Notes: generated by a model not told the origin, from the sequence alone. A stretch of DNA of 64,000 bases from Symbiodinium natans (GCA_905221605.1 CAJNDS010000724.1:600001-664000); one strand, 5' to 3'. Counted from the first letter of the stretch, positions 1-9,531 are shown. A program made the numbers and translations.

Positions 1-670
1 AAGATTTCAGGGTTTAGGGTTTAGGGTTCAGGGTTTAGGGTTTCGGGGGGAGGGTCGGTTTAGGGTTTAGGTTTCAGGATTTAGGCTTTAGGGTTCAGGG
101 TTTGGGGTTTGGGCTTTGGGGTTCAGGGTTTAGGGTTCAGGGTCCTAGATCGCAGTCGGGCTGCTCTATGCGCCGCTTTCTTCCATGGACCTCTGCTCCA
201 GCTGGGCCCCTGACTCATGGCTGAGGGTTTAGGGTTTAGAGTTTAGGGTTTAGGGTATAGGGTTTTTGGGTTTCTGGCTAGGACCCAGAGTAGCTTATGC
301 CTTTTTTTCAGGGTTTAGGATTCGCTTAAAAGCACCCTTAAGCCAAAGCGTGCACCCCTTTTACCTTATGTTCCTGGGTTACTCTTGGGTCTAGAAAAAG
401 CCTAGACTCTAAACCCTAAACCCTAATCCCTAATCCCTAGACCCTAACCCTAAACCCTAAACCCTAAACCCGAAACCCGAAACCCTGCCATTTCTTATAG
501 CTTATGACGCAAGGGGCTCCAAACTTTGAAGCCTTAAACCTTCAAGCCTCGAATTAGACAGTCATGTGAGGTAGGGTGTAGGTTTAGGGTTTAGGATTAT
601 GGGTTCAGGGTCTAGGGTTGTGTAACCTAAGGGTTCACGGTTTAGGGTTTACGAAGGCTCTAAGGTAGTT
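1..670. repeat. Telomere-like mosaic, both orientations
   Basis: Degenerate TTTAGGG units (1-150, 217-272, 570-660) and CCCTAAA units (405-492) separated by short unique pieces. Many units carry one substitution, so this is old interstitial repeat and not a chromosome end. The unique pieces at 140-225 and 490-560 show no convincing reading frame. Nothing gene-like was seen up to about 2,365. Confidence 0.85.
283..400 (+). mobile_element. MH-family miniature element, copy 1 (degenerate)
   Basis: Starts with CTAGGACCCAGAGTAG and ends with GGTTACTCTTGGGTCTAG, an inverted pair seen in other copies near 8.2, 15.7, 22.1, 30.5 and 31.2 kb. A short telomere-like piece sits inside. No coding capacity; non-autonomous. 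Confidence 0.55.
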
Positions 671-1074
671 CTTGTTTGAGTTGGTTATAGGGTTTCTAGT
701 ATACTGCCGGCATAGGGGCGTAGGGTTAGGGTTTACTGGGTGTTGGTGTATAGTGGTGTTGTTGGTGCGTGTAGAATGGTTCCTTGTAACGGTTGTCGTG
801 TGTCGCGTGGGCGTCTTTTTGGAGATACGAGCAATAACAAACTCGACTACATGTGAGTCAGGGCACTGCTAAGCCCGCTGGAGACAATGTTAGGTCCAGC
901 TCGGCGCGCGAGGATCACGGATCGTGGGACTCTCTACCTTGGACCCCTAAGGGTGCACCCCTGGGTTTGGGGAAACCCTTTCAAGATCTTCTAGTGGGGA
1001 GGAGTATACGAAGGGAATTTTGTTAGGGGTACAACCTTACTGGGAGGTTCAGGACACTCACAACATCTCACAAC

Positions 1075-1185
1075 CCCCATGATAAATGCACTTATAAATT
1101 ACTTATAAATGCATCCCCCCTAGTTAGGTTATAAGTAGACTTATAGTTGTGGTTCTACGTACCCACGACCTACCAAGCAGGAAAG
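1075..1185. mobile_element. FB1 foldback element, degenerate partial copy
   Basis: Contains the core of the FB1 family (TTATAAGTAGACTTATAG and a degraded GGGGTTATAAGTACCCA end). Better copies lie at 33.1, 33.3, 35.4, 55.3 and 59.5 kb. The left end cannot be placed. Confidence 0.4.
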
Positions 1186-1239
1186 GAGTGAGGGAATTGG
1201 GTACCTTTATCCCCCCCTTACATAAACACCGTTGAAGAG

Positions 1240-1342
1240 AAAGTAACCCTAAACCCTAAACCCTAAGCCCTAAGCGTTTAGGGTTTAGGGTTTAGGGTTT
1301 AGGGTTTAGGGTTTAGGGTTTAGGGTTTAGGGTTTAGGGTGA
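1240..1342. repeat. CCCTAAA array turning into a TTTAGGG array
   Basis: About four C-rich units run directly into ten near-perfect TTTAGGG units at position 1267, so the array changes orientation at one point. The C-rich to G-rich order is opposite to that of an end-to-end chromosome fusion. Confidence 0.85.
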
Positions 1343-1365
1343 TTCCCTCACTCCCGACTCAGAAC

Positions 1366-1480
1366 CAGGTTCCAAGTAATTGGAGGCTCATGGTACGTAC
1401 TTACCAATTATAACTGTACTTCTAACCCACTTATACGCCCCACAAGTGCCCTAAAATGGTTTTAGGTACCGGTAGAAGTG
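1366..1480 (+). mobile_element. FB1 foldback element, partial copy
   Basis: Begins GGAGGCTCATGGTACG and carries the CCAATTATAACTGTACTT core of FB1. The right end has been replaced by a CCCTAAA array. Confidence 0.45.
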
Positions 1481-1656
1481 CCCTAAACCCTATACCCTAA
1501 ACCCCAAACCCCAAACCCCAAACCCTAAACCCTAAACCCTAAGCCCCAATCATTGGAACCTCCAAGTAGGGGTCCGAGTATGACTCCCTTGAAAGGATGC
1601 GCAGTCGCTGGAATGCAAAGACTGGCAGCGACCGAGGCAAAAGATGCGGGCTTGTA

Positions 1657-1715
1657 AGGGTTTAGGGTTTAGGGTTTAGCGTTTAGGGTTTAGGGTTTAG
1701 GGAACCCTAAACCAA
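1657..1715. repeat. Head-to-head TTTAGGG / CCCTAAA junction
   Basis: Five TTTAGGG-type units end at about 1700 and are followed within two bases by CCCTAAACC. This G-rich to C-rich order is the one expected of an end-to-end fusion, but on a very small scale. Confidence 0.7.
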
Positions 1716-2199
1716 AAACCCGAAACTCGAAACAAACAACAAATGGGTCCGTCAAAGCGGGCGTGGAGTAGCTCGGCCCCAAACTCTTCAGAACCTCTAA
1801 ATTAAGCCCAGAGGGTTTCAACCACACCTTGAATCTTGTACATGAACTCTTCATAAACCGTCTCAGACCCTCCCTAAACCCTGAACCCTACACCCTACAC
1901 CCTAAACCCTAAACCCTAAACCCTAAACCCTAAACCCTAAACCCTAAACCTTAGAAAGCCAAACGACGTTGGTTCCGGCCCAAGGTGGTGACTGCTTCGT
2001 GCCCGTGCCGCTCTTGGCTTGAAACCAAGTCTGGGGGCTTGTAAAGTAAGGATGCAGGGTTTAGGGTTTAGGGTTTAGGGTTTAGGGTTTAGGGTCTAAT
2101 GTTTCATGGCATGCTCTTGCTCATTGAAAGCGCTCGTTTCACCGCATCACCGCATCACCGCTCGATTGCAGGCTCAGTACCCAAGGTTGCAATTTAGCG

Positions 2200-2362
2200 T
2201 TTCCCCCCTAAACCCTTATAAAGAATCCCTCATACAAACCCTAAACTCTATATAAACCCTTGTATAAACCTTATAAGAACCCTTATACAAACCTTAGAAA
2301 AACTCTATATAAACCCTTAAACCCTTACAACAACTCTATATAAACCCTTAAACCCTAACCCC
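2200..2362. repeat. Degenerate telomere-like repeat with TATA insertions
   Basis: Units such as CTCTATATAAACCCTTA and AACCCTTATACAAACC recur with irregular spacing. They look like telomere-like units that gained TATA-type insertions and then spread locally. Confidence 0.6.
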
Positions 2363-2368
2363 CTGCAG

Positions 2369-2474
2369 AAGCTCCAGGGCCAGACAGCACAGTCACACGC
2401 GTAGGCCCTATTGCGCGCAACGGCTCGAAGATGCTTGCAAACCGGGTGCGACGAGACACCTTTTCCACTTGCAG
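2369..2474 (+). CDS. Putative internal exon, product unknown
   Basis: Follows the acceptor-like CCCTGCAG and reads without a stop for about 35 codons, including APGPDSTVTRVGPIARNGS. Third codon positions are GC-rich. It sits between telomere-like repeats that would be introns. No family recognised. Confidence 0.35.
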
Positions 2475-3016
2475 AAACGTGGGGTTTAGGGTTTAAGGTT
2501 GAGGGTTAGGGTTCAGAGTTTAAAGTTTAGGGTATCAGGGTTTAGGGTTGCATCAACGAGGTGGTTTCTGAAGATAGGGATACAAGTCTTTTTTTTTTTG
2601 GGGGGGGGGTTTAGGGTTTGGGGCTTAGTGTTTAGGGTTTAGATACCCATACTATGGGGTTTCCCAAGAGTCGGGGTACTTTCTTGTGTTTTCTTTCTAT
2701 ATTTTTTTTTGGCCGGGGGGGGAGGGGGGGGTGGATGGAAAGGGTTCCTATATGACTGATGACGCACTGGGCGCATGTTCGGGTTAGTTTTTGGGTCGGA
2801 TTGCTTTGGGGGAAACCTTTGGAAGTCGGTAGTGGCTGATGGCCTGTACTATCAAGCACATACTCTCAACGTGATATGGTCACTTCTCCAATGTCTTTGG
2901 TGCCTGTTGGGGGTCCTTTTTATACGGCGGGCCCGAATTTTCAGGGTACCCCCAGAAGGGACCATCGTTTTGAGAAATAAGGTATGCGGTTGACGGCAAA
3001 TAGAGGGTCTTCATGG

Positions 3017-3116
3017 CTTTGTGGTACTTTACTGTAACTTTAGATCGGGTTTATTGGGTTTCTTACTAAGGCAGCTAAAAGTTTAATTTATAGCTACCCT
3101 CCTGAGTGCAGCCAAG
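3017..3116 (+). mobile_element. IE1 element copy 1 (100 bp, internal deletion)
   Basis: Starts CTTTGTGGTACTTTACTG and ends TGAGTGCAGCCAAG. Flanked by ATGG on both sides (3013-3016 and 3117-3120), a 4-bp target duplication. It lacks about 13 internal bases present in the copies at 3423 and 27299. Its 3' end CAGCCAAG abuts a coding-like island. Confidence 0.8.
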
Positions 3117-3186
3117 ATGGGTGCACTTGCCGTCCCAAGGCCAACGAAGCCAAGGAGAAGAACTTGGAGGACTGGTTGGGGCTTGG
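3117..3186 (+). CDS. Putative exon directly after IE1, product unknown
   Basis: Reads GCTCRPKANEAKEKNLEDWL in the frame with GC-rich third positions. It begins exactly where IE1 ends in AG, so the element could supply the 3' splice site. Ends near 3186 before a CCCTAAA array. The next unique stretch, 3263-3415, contains short open pieces only. Confidence 0.35.
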
Positions 3187-3422
3187 GGTTCGAACTCTAC
3201 CCTAAACCCTAAACCCTAAACCCTAAACCCTAAAACCTAAACCCTAAACCTTCGAACTCTACCCAAACGGTCAGTTTGTCAGGCTTCAAGGTTCTCATCC
3301 CGCGGAAATGCCGGCTATGAAAGCGCGTGCGCCGAAGCCTGGGTTTGATAACGCTCCTTGAACAGGCTGATGGATCGGCCATAGCAGCGATCTTGGGCCA
3401 TGGGGGGGTGGTTCGATATCAT

Positions 3423-3535
3423 CTTTGTGGTACTTTACTGTAACTTTAGATCCTTACCTTTTTTGGGGCTTATTGGGTTTCTTCCTAAGGCAGCTAAAAG
3501 TTGAATTTATAGCTACCCTCCTGAGTGCAGCCAAG
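3423..3535 (+). mobile_element. IE1 element copy 2 (113 bp)
   Basis: Full-length copy, flanked by TCAT on both sides (3419-3422 and 3536-3539). Terminal inverted similarity is very short (CTTTG against CTTGG). No coding capacity. Confidence 0.85.
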
Positions 3536-3616
3536 TCATTTTCACCTACTTTCAGATCCATGGGGGGAGATGGAGCTCTTGATTTGCATGAACCTGCTTG
3601 TCTAGGAGCCTGAACA

Positions 3617-3720
3617 TAGGGTTTAGGGTTTAGGGTTTAGGGTTTAGGGTTTAGGGTTTAGAGTTTAGGGTTTAGGGTTTAGGGTTTAGGGTTTAGGGTT
3701 TAGGGTTTAGGGTTTAGGGT
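3617..3720 (+). repeat. TTTAGGG array, about 15 units
   Basis: Near-perfect head-to-tail TTTAGGG heptamers with a single variant unit (GAGTTTAG). Confidence 0.95.
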
Positions 3721-3722
3721 TG

Positions 3723-3803
3723 GTGTTGTGGAGTCCGGCTAGCGGCGTGGCCACCGCAGGTGCCAGCAACACTCTGATGGTGCAGCGATTGGAAGTAGCC
3801 CTG
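3723..3803 (+). CDS. Putative exon, product unknown
   Basis: Reads VLWSPASGVATAGASNTLMV and continues through a short helical stretch. Bounded upstream by a TTTAGGG array and downstream by an MJ element. No family recognised. Confidence 0.35.
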
Positions 3804-3811
3804 AGGGTCCA

Positions 3812-3922
3812 TGTACCTAATTAGGGAATACTTGGGCCGTAGAGTACTTCCCATATAAGTACTTTGGGGCCCACGTATATATATATATATATATGTATAT
3901 ATATCTATAGATATATAAATAT
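3812..3922. mobile_element. MJ miniature element copy 1 plus TA microsatellite
   Basis: GGGAATACTTGGGCC and GGGGCCCACGTAT form inverted ends; a second copy is at 34.3 kb. A (TA)n tract with scattered G and C follows at about 3,880-3,920. Confidence 0.55.
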
Positions 3923-3948
3923 TGCCTAAACCCTAGCACCTGAACCCC

Positions 3949-3999
3949 ACCTTTGCCGCCCCACCTGAGGGCAGCGACGATCTCCAGTGGCTTCCCTTG
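3949..3999 (+). CDS. Putative short exon, product unknown
   Basis: Reads TFAAPPEGSDDLQWLPL between a TA tract and a CCCTAAA array. Short, so weak. Confidence 0.25.
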
Positions 4000-4000
4000 C

Positions 4001-4112
4001 CCTAAACCCTAAACCCTAAACCCTAAACCCTAAACCCTAAACCCTAAACCCTAAACCCTAAACCCTAAACCCTAAACCCTAAACCCTAAACCCTAAACCC
4101 TAAACCCTAAAC
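4001..4112 (-). repeat. CCCTAAA array, 16 units
   Basis: Perfect head-to-tail CCCTAAA heptamers, among the cleanest arrays in the window. Confidence 0.95.
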
Positions 4113-4114
4113 CC

Positions 4115-4195
4115 TTCTTCTACCCCGACTCCGCGGCCCCTTCGACTGGCAAGGGAGGGAGGCTCAGCCTTGCTAGGGTCTCGTTTCCCAAACCC
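4115..4195 (+). CDS. Putative exon, product unknown
   Basis: Reads FFYPDSAAPSTGKGGRLSLA in an open frame between two telomere-like arrays. No family recognised. Confidence 0.3.
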
Positions 4196-4205
4196 AGTCC
4201 CGAGC

Positions 4206-4310
4206 CTCTTAGGGTTTAGGGTTTAGGGTTTAGGGTTTAGGGTTTAGGGTTTAGGGTTTAGGGTTTTAGGGTTTTAGGGTTTAGGGTTTAGGGTTCAGGT
4301 TTTAGGGGGG
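4206..4310 (+). repeat. TTTAGGG array with TTTTAGGG variants
   Basis: About 13 units; two carry an extra T. The downstream stretch 4310-4815 is repeat fragments and short unique DNA without a convincing reading frame. Confidence 0.9.
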
Positions 4311-4820
4311 TTGGGGGTCCTTTTGTTCGTATTTATATGAAGACCCAAGGGAAGGCTCTAAGAGGAGTGTAGTTCTGCGATGTGCATGACTTGTGCTCGA
4401 TAGGCCTGATCCCCATCAAGCCCCACAGTTAATGCGGATAGAATTATTCCATGCACATAGGGCCCCTCCACATCCACTTTCAGCTTGAGGGTGTAGGGGC
4501 TTAGGGTTTACAGGGTTTCAGGTACCCTAAACCCTCAACCCTAAAAAAACCCTAAACTCTCAACCCTAAATCCTAGACCCTTGACCCTGAACCCTAATTA
4601 AACCATAAACCCTGCTTCGAGTGACGCGAAAGGACTCTTCTGACGCCTCCTCTCAGCCTCGCTCAAGGAGGCGGCGCCCCTTGAGATTCAGATGTAAGGG
4701 TTCAGCGTTCAGGGTTCAGGGCTTAGGGTTTCGGGTTGAGGGTTAGGGTTAAGCCCTGGACCAGAATCCCTAAACCGTAGAGTGCCCCTGAAACTTAGTT
4801 GCAGCCAAAGCCGCAAAGCC

Positions 4821-4905
4821 TCAACTCCCAAACCCCAAACCCCAAACCCCAAACCCCAAACCCCAAACCCCAAACCCTAAACCCTAAACCCTAAACCCTA
4901 AACCC
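4821..4905 (-). repeat. Variant array CCCCAAA becoming CCCTAAA
   Basis: About seven identical CCCCAAA units pass without a break into CCCTAAA units, showing local spread of a single-base variant. Confidence 0.9.
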
Positions 4906-4985
4906 TAGGCCCTAAAGACGTCTGGGCACCCCACTGACCCATTGCTGCTGGAGCTCCAAACCTCCTAGGGCTCCTGTTTTGAGTA

Positions 4986-5072
4986 GGGTTTAGGGTTTAG
5001 GGTTTAGGGTTTAGGGTTTAGGGTTTAGGGTTTAGGGTTTAGGGTTTAGGGTTAGGGTTTAGGGTTTAGGGT
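4986..5072 (+). repeat. TTTAGGG array, about 12 units
   Basis: Near-perfect; one unit has lost two bases (GGGTTAGGG). Confidence 0.9.
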
Positions 5073-5280
5073 GAAGAGCTCTCGGTCGAGCAGTTTCTCG
5101 TTTCGGTTCGCTGTTTAGACCATCGAAAAATACCCACCCACCCGGAGTTCCCATAACATTAAGAAATACAAAGTTTCTTCTTCTTATTAGGATGGTTCAA
5201 CAACAAAACGAATAGGGTTCGCAAGGGTTTAGGGTCTCAAGGGTTTAGGGTCTCAAGGGTTTAGGGTTTCAATGGTTGGG

Positions 5281-5610
5281 CTCAAGGCCGGGCCTTGCCC
5301 ACGAATTGTTGGGCCTTGCCCATGAATATTTGGGCCTTGCCCACGAATATTTGGGCCTTGCCCACGAATAGTTGGGCCTTGCCCACGAATAGTTGGACCT
5401 TGCCCACGAAACATTGGGCTTTGCCCACGAATTTTTACGAAATCTGGGCCTTGCCCACGAACCAAAAGGCCCAAAAAATCGTGGGCAAGGCCCAAAATCC
5501 GGATTTTGGGCCTTGCCCACGAATATTTGGGCCTTGCCCACGAGTTTTTGGGCCTTGCCCACGAATCTTTGGGCCCTGCCCACGAATATTTGGGCCTTGC
5601 CCACGAATAC
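5281..5610. repeat. GC-rich minisatellite, unit of about 21 bp, with an inverted core
   Basis: About 14 copies of TTGGGCCTTGCCCACGAAT with a variable 2-4 base tail. Units run in one direction except at 5480-5500, where one is inverted (GTGGGCAAGGCCC). Each unit holds the near-palindrome GGGCCTTGCCC. Several frames are open on both strands, but only because the unit length is close to 21; I do not call a gene. Confidence 0.9.
5481..5520. repeat. Perfect inverted repeat inside the minisatellite
   Basis: A central ATCCGGAT is flanked by arms beginning GTGGGCAAGGCCCAAA and ending TTTGGGCCTTGCCCAC. The arms match base for base over about 20 bp, giving a 40-bp perfect palindrome able to extrude as a cruciform. 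Confidence 0.85.
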
Positions 5611-5914
5611 CATTAAGGTTTATAATTATATGGTAGGAGAGGTTTAGGGTTTAGGGCTTAGGGCTCCGCACCTTATACCCGGGACCCCAAACCTACCTTT
5701 CCCCCCTACCCTTGGGTGTGGGGGTTCTTTTCTAAGATCCTCGAAGGGAGTATAAGTTACCATATTGGGGGGTAGATGAAGGGAAGCTCGTAAAGGTGCA
5801 ACCTTAGGGGTCCGAGTATGACTCCCTTCGAAGGGTTCCAAGGGTTTAGGGTTTAGGGTTGTTTGAGGCCTTCGTAAGGGTTAAGGCCCTGAGCCGAGGA
5901 CCAGCAGATCCCTA

Positions 5915-6267
5915 GGGCAATTGCTCACACCCCATCGTCCAAATTGCTGGAAGACATGGAGGAAGGGTCAATTTTGAATGTGCGCATCATCTACAAGTGC
6001 AACGAAGCCGGGCAACCAGTGCTCGGAAGCCTGGATCCTATCAACACCATTCGTGTGTTGGACACGCAGGAGTCACTAGGATCGCAGCTGGCGCTTCTGT
6101 TTGCAAGTTTTGGAGTGCCTGCAGAAGCGATTCAGGATTACATGCTGAAGGCAGTGATATTCCAAGCAAGCGGCGCGTTCCAGAGCGTACCAGTGCAAGC
6201 ACAAGATCCTGTAGCGGAAATCTTGAAGATATCCAATACCATTTTGTTGTTGCGCCGCGGCGGTTAG
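5915..6267 (+). CDS. Putative protein or terminal exon, 103 residues from ATG 5956
   Basis: Open from about 5915 to the TAG at 6265-6267. It reads as ordinary soluble protein: a strand-rich start (ILNVRIIYKCNEAGQPVLGS), two amphipathic stretches (ESLGSQLALLFASFGVPAEA, DYMLKAVIFQA) and a hydrophobic C-terminus ending LLLRRGG. ATG 5956 gives a self-contained 103-residue product; if it is spliced, codons back to about 5915 belong too. No family recognised. Downstream, 6270-6460 is unique and 6464-6558 is a TA-rich microsatellite. Confidence 0.5.
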
Positions 6268-6463
6268 ATGCTTGTATTTATCTCATGACGTCGTGGCCAG
6301 ACAAATGCAAGGGGGGCCATACTACTTGTCTCCAGCTTTCGCAGAGCCACATGGATTGCGATCTGCTGAGATGACAAGGGCCCACCCTTGTCCACGGCAG
6401 TCCCCGGACCTCTCTGATACTGAACTCCGCCCCCACCCCAAGTAGGGACGTTCTCTATTGGTT

Positions 6464-6558
6464 CCACACTATATATATATGCATATATATATAATATGTA
6501 TCTATGCATATAGATACACAAACAAGTAAGTAGTTCTATAAACATATATGCATACATG
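6464..6558. repeat. TA-rich imperfect microsatellite
   Basis: ATATATGCATATA-type tract. Stretches to 7,170 hold telomere-like arrays (6720-6830, 6935-7030) and short unique DNA. Confidence 0.7.
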
Positions 6559-7171
6559 TAGCTTTCGGGGAGTTCAATGAATGTGGCCTATGTGCACTTC
6601 GGCAAGGTCTTGGTGTTTGGTTGAGACACCAAACCGCCTAAACCCTAAACCGAAAGCGGGGGAAACTCCTCAGACCTGCAGCCTACCACGCAAACCTCAG
6701 GCCTGAATTCCAAACCCCAAACCTCAAGGCCCCTAAACCTTTATTCCCTAAACCTTTATTCCCTAAACCCTGAACCCTAAACCCTAAACCCTGAACCCTG
6801 AACCCTAAACCCTAAACCCTAAGTGCCCTGTGCCCTAAGAAATCCGAAAGCCGCAAAAGCAAGGCGCCCCACTGGCCGCGCTCACTGGGGCGTCCGCGGA
6901 CGGGCGGTGAACTTCAGGCTGCCCCGAAATTTTTTTGGGTTTAGGGTTTAGGGTTTAGGGTTTAGGGTTTAGGGTTTAAGGCTTAGGGTTTAGGGTTTTA
7001 GGGTGTAGGGCTTGGAGCTTGGGGCTTAGGGTGTTTGGGAGGGTTCAGCGTATGTTTCCGAAGCTGCTTTGGTGGGCCCGCTTTGCCAGGGGTACTTGGA
7101 AAATAGGAGCCGAAAATGTGTTCTCGGTTTCGATGCCTTCACCCTGAACCCTAAACCCGAAATCCTTTGTA

Positions 7172-7267
7172 GCAGACCTTCTGGAAAGAGGAGGAGTTGA
7201 GTTGAGTGATGCGCAAGTGCCCGAAAAGGTGCGAAGCTCTTTGAGCACGTCTACTTCTCAAACATGA
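7172..7267 (+). CDS. Putative exon, product unknown
   Basis: After the acceptor-like TTTGTAGCAG the frame reads ADLLERGGVELSDAQVPEKV to a TGA at 7265. Probably overlaps the exon in another frame starting near 7245, so only one of the two can be used at that point. Confidence 0.35.
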   Translation, partial: ADLLERGGVELSDAQVPEKVRSSLSTSTSQT

Positions 7268-7390
7268 AGCCCTGCCGCATGAAGCCATGTACCACTTTCG
7301 ACGTGGGGAATTTCGCCAGCTCCGCGCAGAGCTGTTGAAGGGCCGTCAAGGCTTCAAGGCTGCAGCTCACGGACTTCAAGAAGGGTTTTG
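7245..7390 (+). CDS. Putative exon, basic helical segment
   Basis: Reads HEAMYHFRRGEFRQLRAELL and then KGRQGFKAAAHGLQEG, a strongly helical, basic run. The frame closes in the TTTAGGG array at about 7,390, where GTTTTGGGTTTAGGG could be the donor. No family recognised. Confidence 0.45.
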
Positions 7391-7852
7391 GGTTTAGGGT
7401 TTAGGGTTTAGGGAAGATGGAAGGCAGACCCGAGGAGAACAGAAAAGATGGAAGCGGACACGTGGCGATGTCGCCGGGAGGAGAGAGGGGTTGAAGGGTT
7501 TAGGGTCTGGGTTTAGGGTTTGTTGAGGGTTTAGGGTTTAGGGTTTAGGGTTTAGGGCTTAGGGCTTAGGGTTTAGGGTTAAGGGTTTAGGGTTTAGGGT
7601 TTAGGGTTTAGGGTTTAGGGTTTAGGGCTTACAGTAAGGGGTTTGGGTTTAGGGGCAGGGTTTAGGGTTTGTTGAGGGTTTAGAAGGGTTTAGAGTGTGG
7701 AGTGGTTGGGTTTGGGGTTGAAGGCTTAAGGGGCAGGGTTAAGTGCTGGATGATGTTTTTTTGGGTTTTAGGGTGGCGCTTCGGATTGTTGGGGTTCGGG
7801 TCCGTGGGCCTAGGGTTTAACCCTAAGTCCCAAACCCTATGCCCTAAATCCT

Positions 7853-8112
7853 TGCCCCAAAAGACTGAGCTATTCATCAACCCCCTTGACCATTCCGCCA
7901 GAACATTGTACTCCTCGGATGGCACCAAAGTCCCAGAAGCTGAGTCGGTGAGGTATTTGAGGTCCCTGATCTCATGGGTGGACCCGTTCCTTACAGCCTT
8001 TGGACATCGGAGCGTCTATAGAAAGTTGCGCTTGGTATTGAACTGTAGTATTTCTACAAGGGATCAAGTTCAACTATTTCAAGCAGTCTTTATACCCATT
8101 CTTACTTATGGG
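7853..8112 (+). pseudogene. Reverse transcriptase fragment (non-LTR type), decayed
   Basis: The open stretch contains KTELFIN, SDGTKVPEAESVRYLRSLIS, KLRLVLNCSISTRDQVQLFQ and a final PILTYG. This arrangement (DGT, then YLGSLIS-like, then KLR.W, then LFQA...PILTYG) is the thumb/connection region that follows the catalytic core in non-LTR retroelements common in dinoflagellates. The catalytic palm with its YADD box is absent, the YLG glycine is R, and a region between HRS and VYRK is shortened. An MH element and telomere-like repeats follow. Certain as an RT relic, uncertain as to clade. Confidence 0.65.
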
Positions 8113-8209
8113 AGGTCGTGCAGGCGTTCAAGTTGTTTTTCCCTACGTCCTTATTCCCCTTTTGTTCAAGGTGTTTTCCCCACGTCCTTATTCCTTTTTT
8201 TGGTTTAGG

Positions 8210-8305
8210 GTTTCGGGCTATGACCCAGAGTAGGCCCTTATTTGCTTTGTCGGGCTTAGGTTCCTGTATAAGCCCCTGCAAACCAAAATGGCTGCCCTTT
8301 TTACT
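8210..8305 (+). mobile_element. MH-family element, copy 2
   Basis: Begins GCTATGACCCAGAGTAGGCCC and includes TTAGGTTCCTGTATAAGCCCC and AACCAAAATGGCTGCCC, matching copies at 15.7 and 30.6 kb. The right end is damaged. Confidence 0.55.
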
Positions 8306-8421
8306 CTCGGTTTAGTTGGCGTTTGATTCTTGTCAGCCCCGTTTTCTGTTGTCTTTGGGTTTAGGTTCAAGTTTCAGGGTACAGGGTTGAGGGCCTACCG
8401 AACCGAACTGAACTGATTTCA

Positions 8422-8556
8422 ATGGCGCCACGTCCCAAACACCCTGACCAAGCAACCGAAGGCTTCATCGAGTTTTCACCTTTAAGGGGAGTTGTGCGCA
8501 GCTCGATAGAGGCGCCTTTTTTTGAACGACCTGACCTGAAAGGGTTTAGGGTCTAG
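8422..8556 (+). CDS. Putative exon or small ORF, 44 residues
   Basis: ATG 8422 reads MAPRPKHPDQATEGFIEFSP and on to EAPFFERPDLK, then runs into a TTTAGGG array where it stops (TAG). The repeat-derived last residues suggest splicing before about 8,545. No family recognised. Confidence 0.4.
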   Translation: MAPRPKHPDQATEGFIEFSPLRGVVRSSIEAPFFERPDLKGFRV

Positions 8557-8617
8557 GGTTAGGGTTTAAGGTTTAGGGTTTATCCTGAAAGCTCACACTC
8601 TAAGGCTAAGGCCCCTA

Positions 8618-8800
8618 CTTGGAGGTGCATGGGTACCTATAACCCCCACCTTCTACCTGCACTGAAAGCGGCCCCCTAGGTCTCCTAAGTAGGTTGTATG
8701 TAGACGTTCGGGTTTTGGGTTTAGGGTCTACGGTGATAATATGGTGATAACTGGGGTTACAAGTTACGAGTACCCATGAACCTCCAAAGTAGTTCCTTAT
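8618..8800. mobile_element. FB1 foldback element split by telomere-like sequence
   Basis: Left end ACTTGGAGGTGCATGGGTAC and right end GTACCCATGAACCTCCAAAG are inverted copies. A TTTAGGG-like piece (8712-8732) lies between the halves. Confidence 0.7.
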
Positions 8801-8816
8801 CCCTCAGATCCCTCAG

Positions 8817-8897
8817 GGCCCCGGAAGCCCCAACGCCCGACCACTCATGCAGAGAGGCCCAAGGCTCGGGCGCGCCGGCGTCGGCCGAAGGCGCGAG
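8817..8897 (+). CDS. Putative exon, Pro/Ala-rich
   Basis: Reads APEAPTPDHSCREAQGSGAP then ASAEGARG. Ends at a TTTTAGGG array. Low complexity, so moderate support only. Confidence 0.3.
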
Positions 8898-8987
8898 GGG
8901 TTTTAGGGTTTAGGGTTTAGGGTGGTAGGTGGGTGATAGGGGGGGTGCAGTCGACAGCTGAACTCGAAGAGAAGAAGTAGAGCGGCA

Positions 8988-9150
8988 GTGGAACGCAAAG
9001 TAGTTGTGGAGGGCAAAGGGGTGCTCCCATACTTCGCATCTGGATGTTCTGTGTGTAGCGGCGGCGGCGGCAAAATTCATGCAGTGGTTCATTGGAAGAG
9101 CACCTCTTTAGATATGACTTCACCTGCTGAGAAATGGGGATTTACGCAAA
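8988..9150 (+). CDS. Putative exon, product unknown
   Basis: Reads VERKVVVEGKGVLPYFASGC, then CSGGGGKIHAVVHWKS and DMTSPAEKWGF, until telomere-like repeats begin near 9,160. An upstream GCGGCAG at 8980 could be the acceptor. No family recognised. Confidence 0.4.
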
Positions 9151-9430
9151 TAAGGGGACCCTTAAAACCCCTAAACCCTAGCCCCTAAACCCTACACCCT
9201 GAGTTCTCAACCCTAAGCCCTAAGTTCTCAATTCTAAAACCCCTAAACCCTAACCCCCTAAACCCTAAACCGTGCGTTCTCAACCCTAAGCCCTATAGGC
9301 CCTAAACCCTGAACCCCAAACCTTAAACCCCAAACCCCAGACCCCAAACCCCAGACCCCTAACCCCTAACCCCTAACCCCTAAACCCTAAACCCTAAACC
9401 CTAAACCCTAAACCCTAAACCCTAAACCCT

Positions 9431-9514
9431 GAGGAGCCGTCCGCAGAGGCTTCCGCAGAGGCAGCCAACCCGAGCCCCTTGAGGCAGACGGAGGCCTGCG
9501 GTCCGAGGGTTCAG
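9431..9514 (+). CDS. Putative exon, product unknown
   Basis: Open through EEPSAEASAEAANPSPLRQT and EACGPRVQ, between a CCCTAAA array and a TTTAGGG array. Confidence 0.35.
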
Positions 9515-9531
9515 TTTTTTCTTTAGGTTTA

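Noticed and set aside
1-670. Chromosome end (telomere) at the left edge
   Set aside because: Units are degenerate, mixed in orientation and interrupted by unique DNA, and the same pattern recurs throughout the window.
672-872. 66-codon + frame
   Set aside because: Starts in telomere-like DNA, low GC at third positions and hydrophobic random composition; no splice context.
5253-5647. Overlapping open frames on both strands in the GGGCCTTGCCC minisatellite
   Set aside because: Open only because the unit has no stops and is about 21 bp; composition is repeat-derived.
8284-8300. Spliced-leader-like CCAAAATGGCT (also at 35964)
   Set aside because: Only 11-12 bases match the reverse complement of the dinoflagellate leader; the first lies inside an MH element whose other copies differ there. 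Taken as chance.
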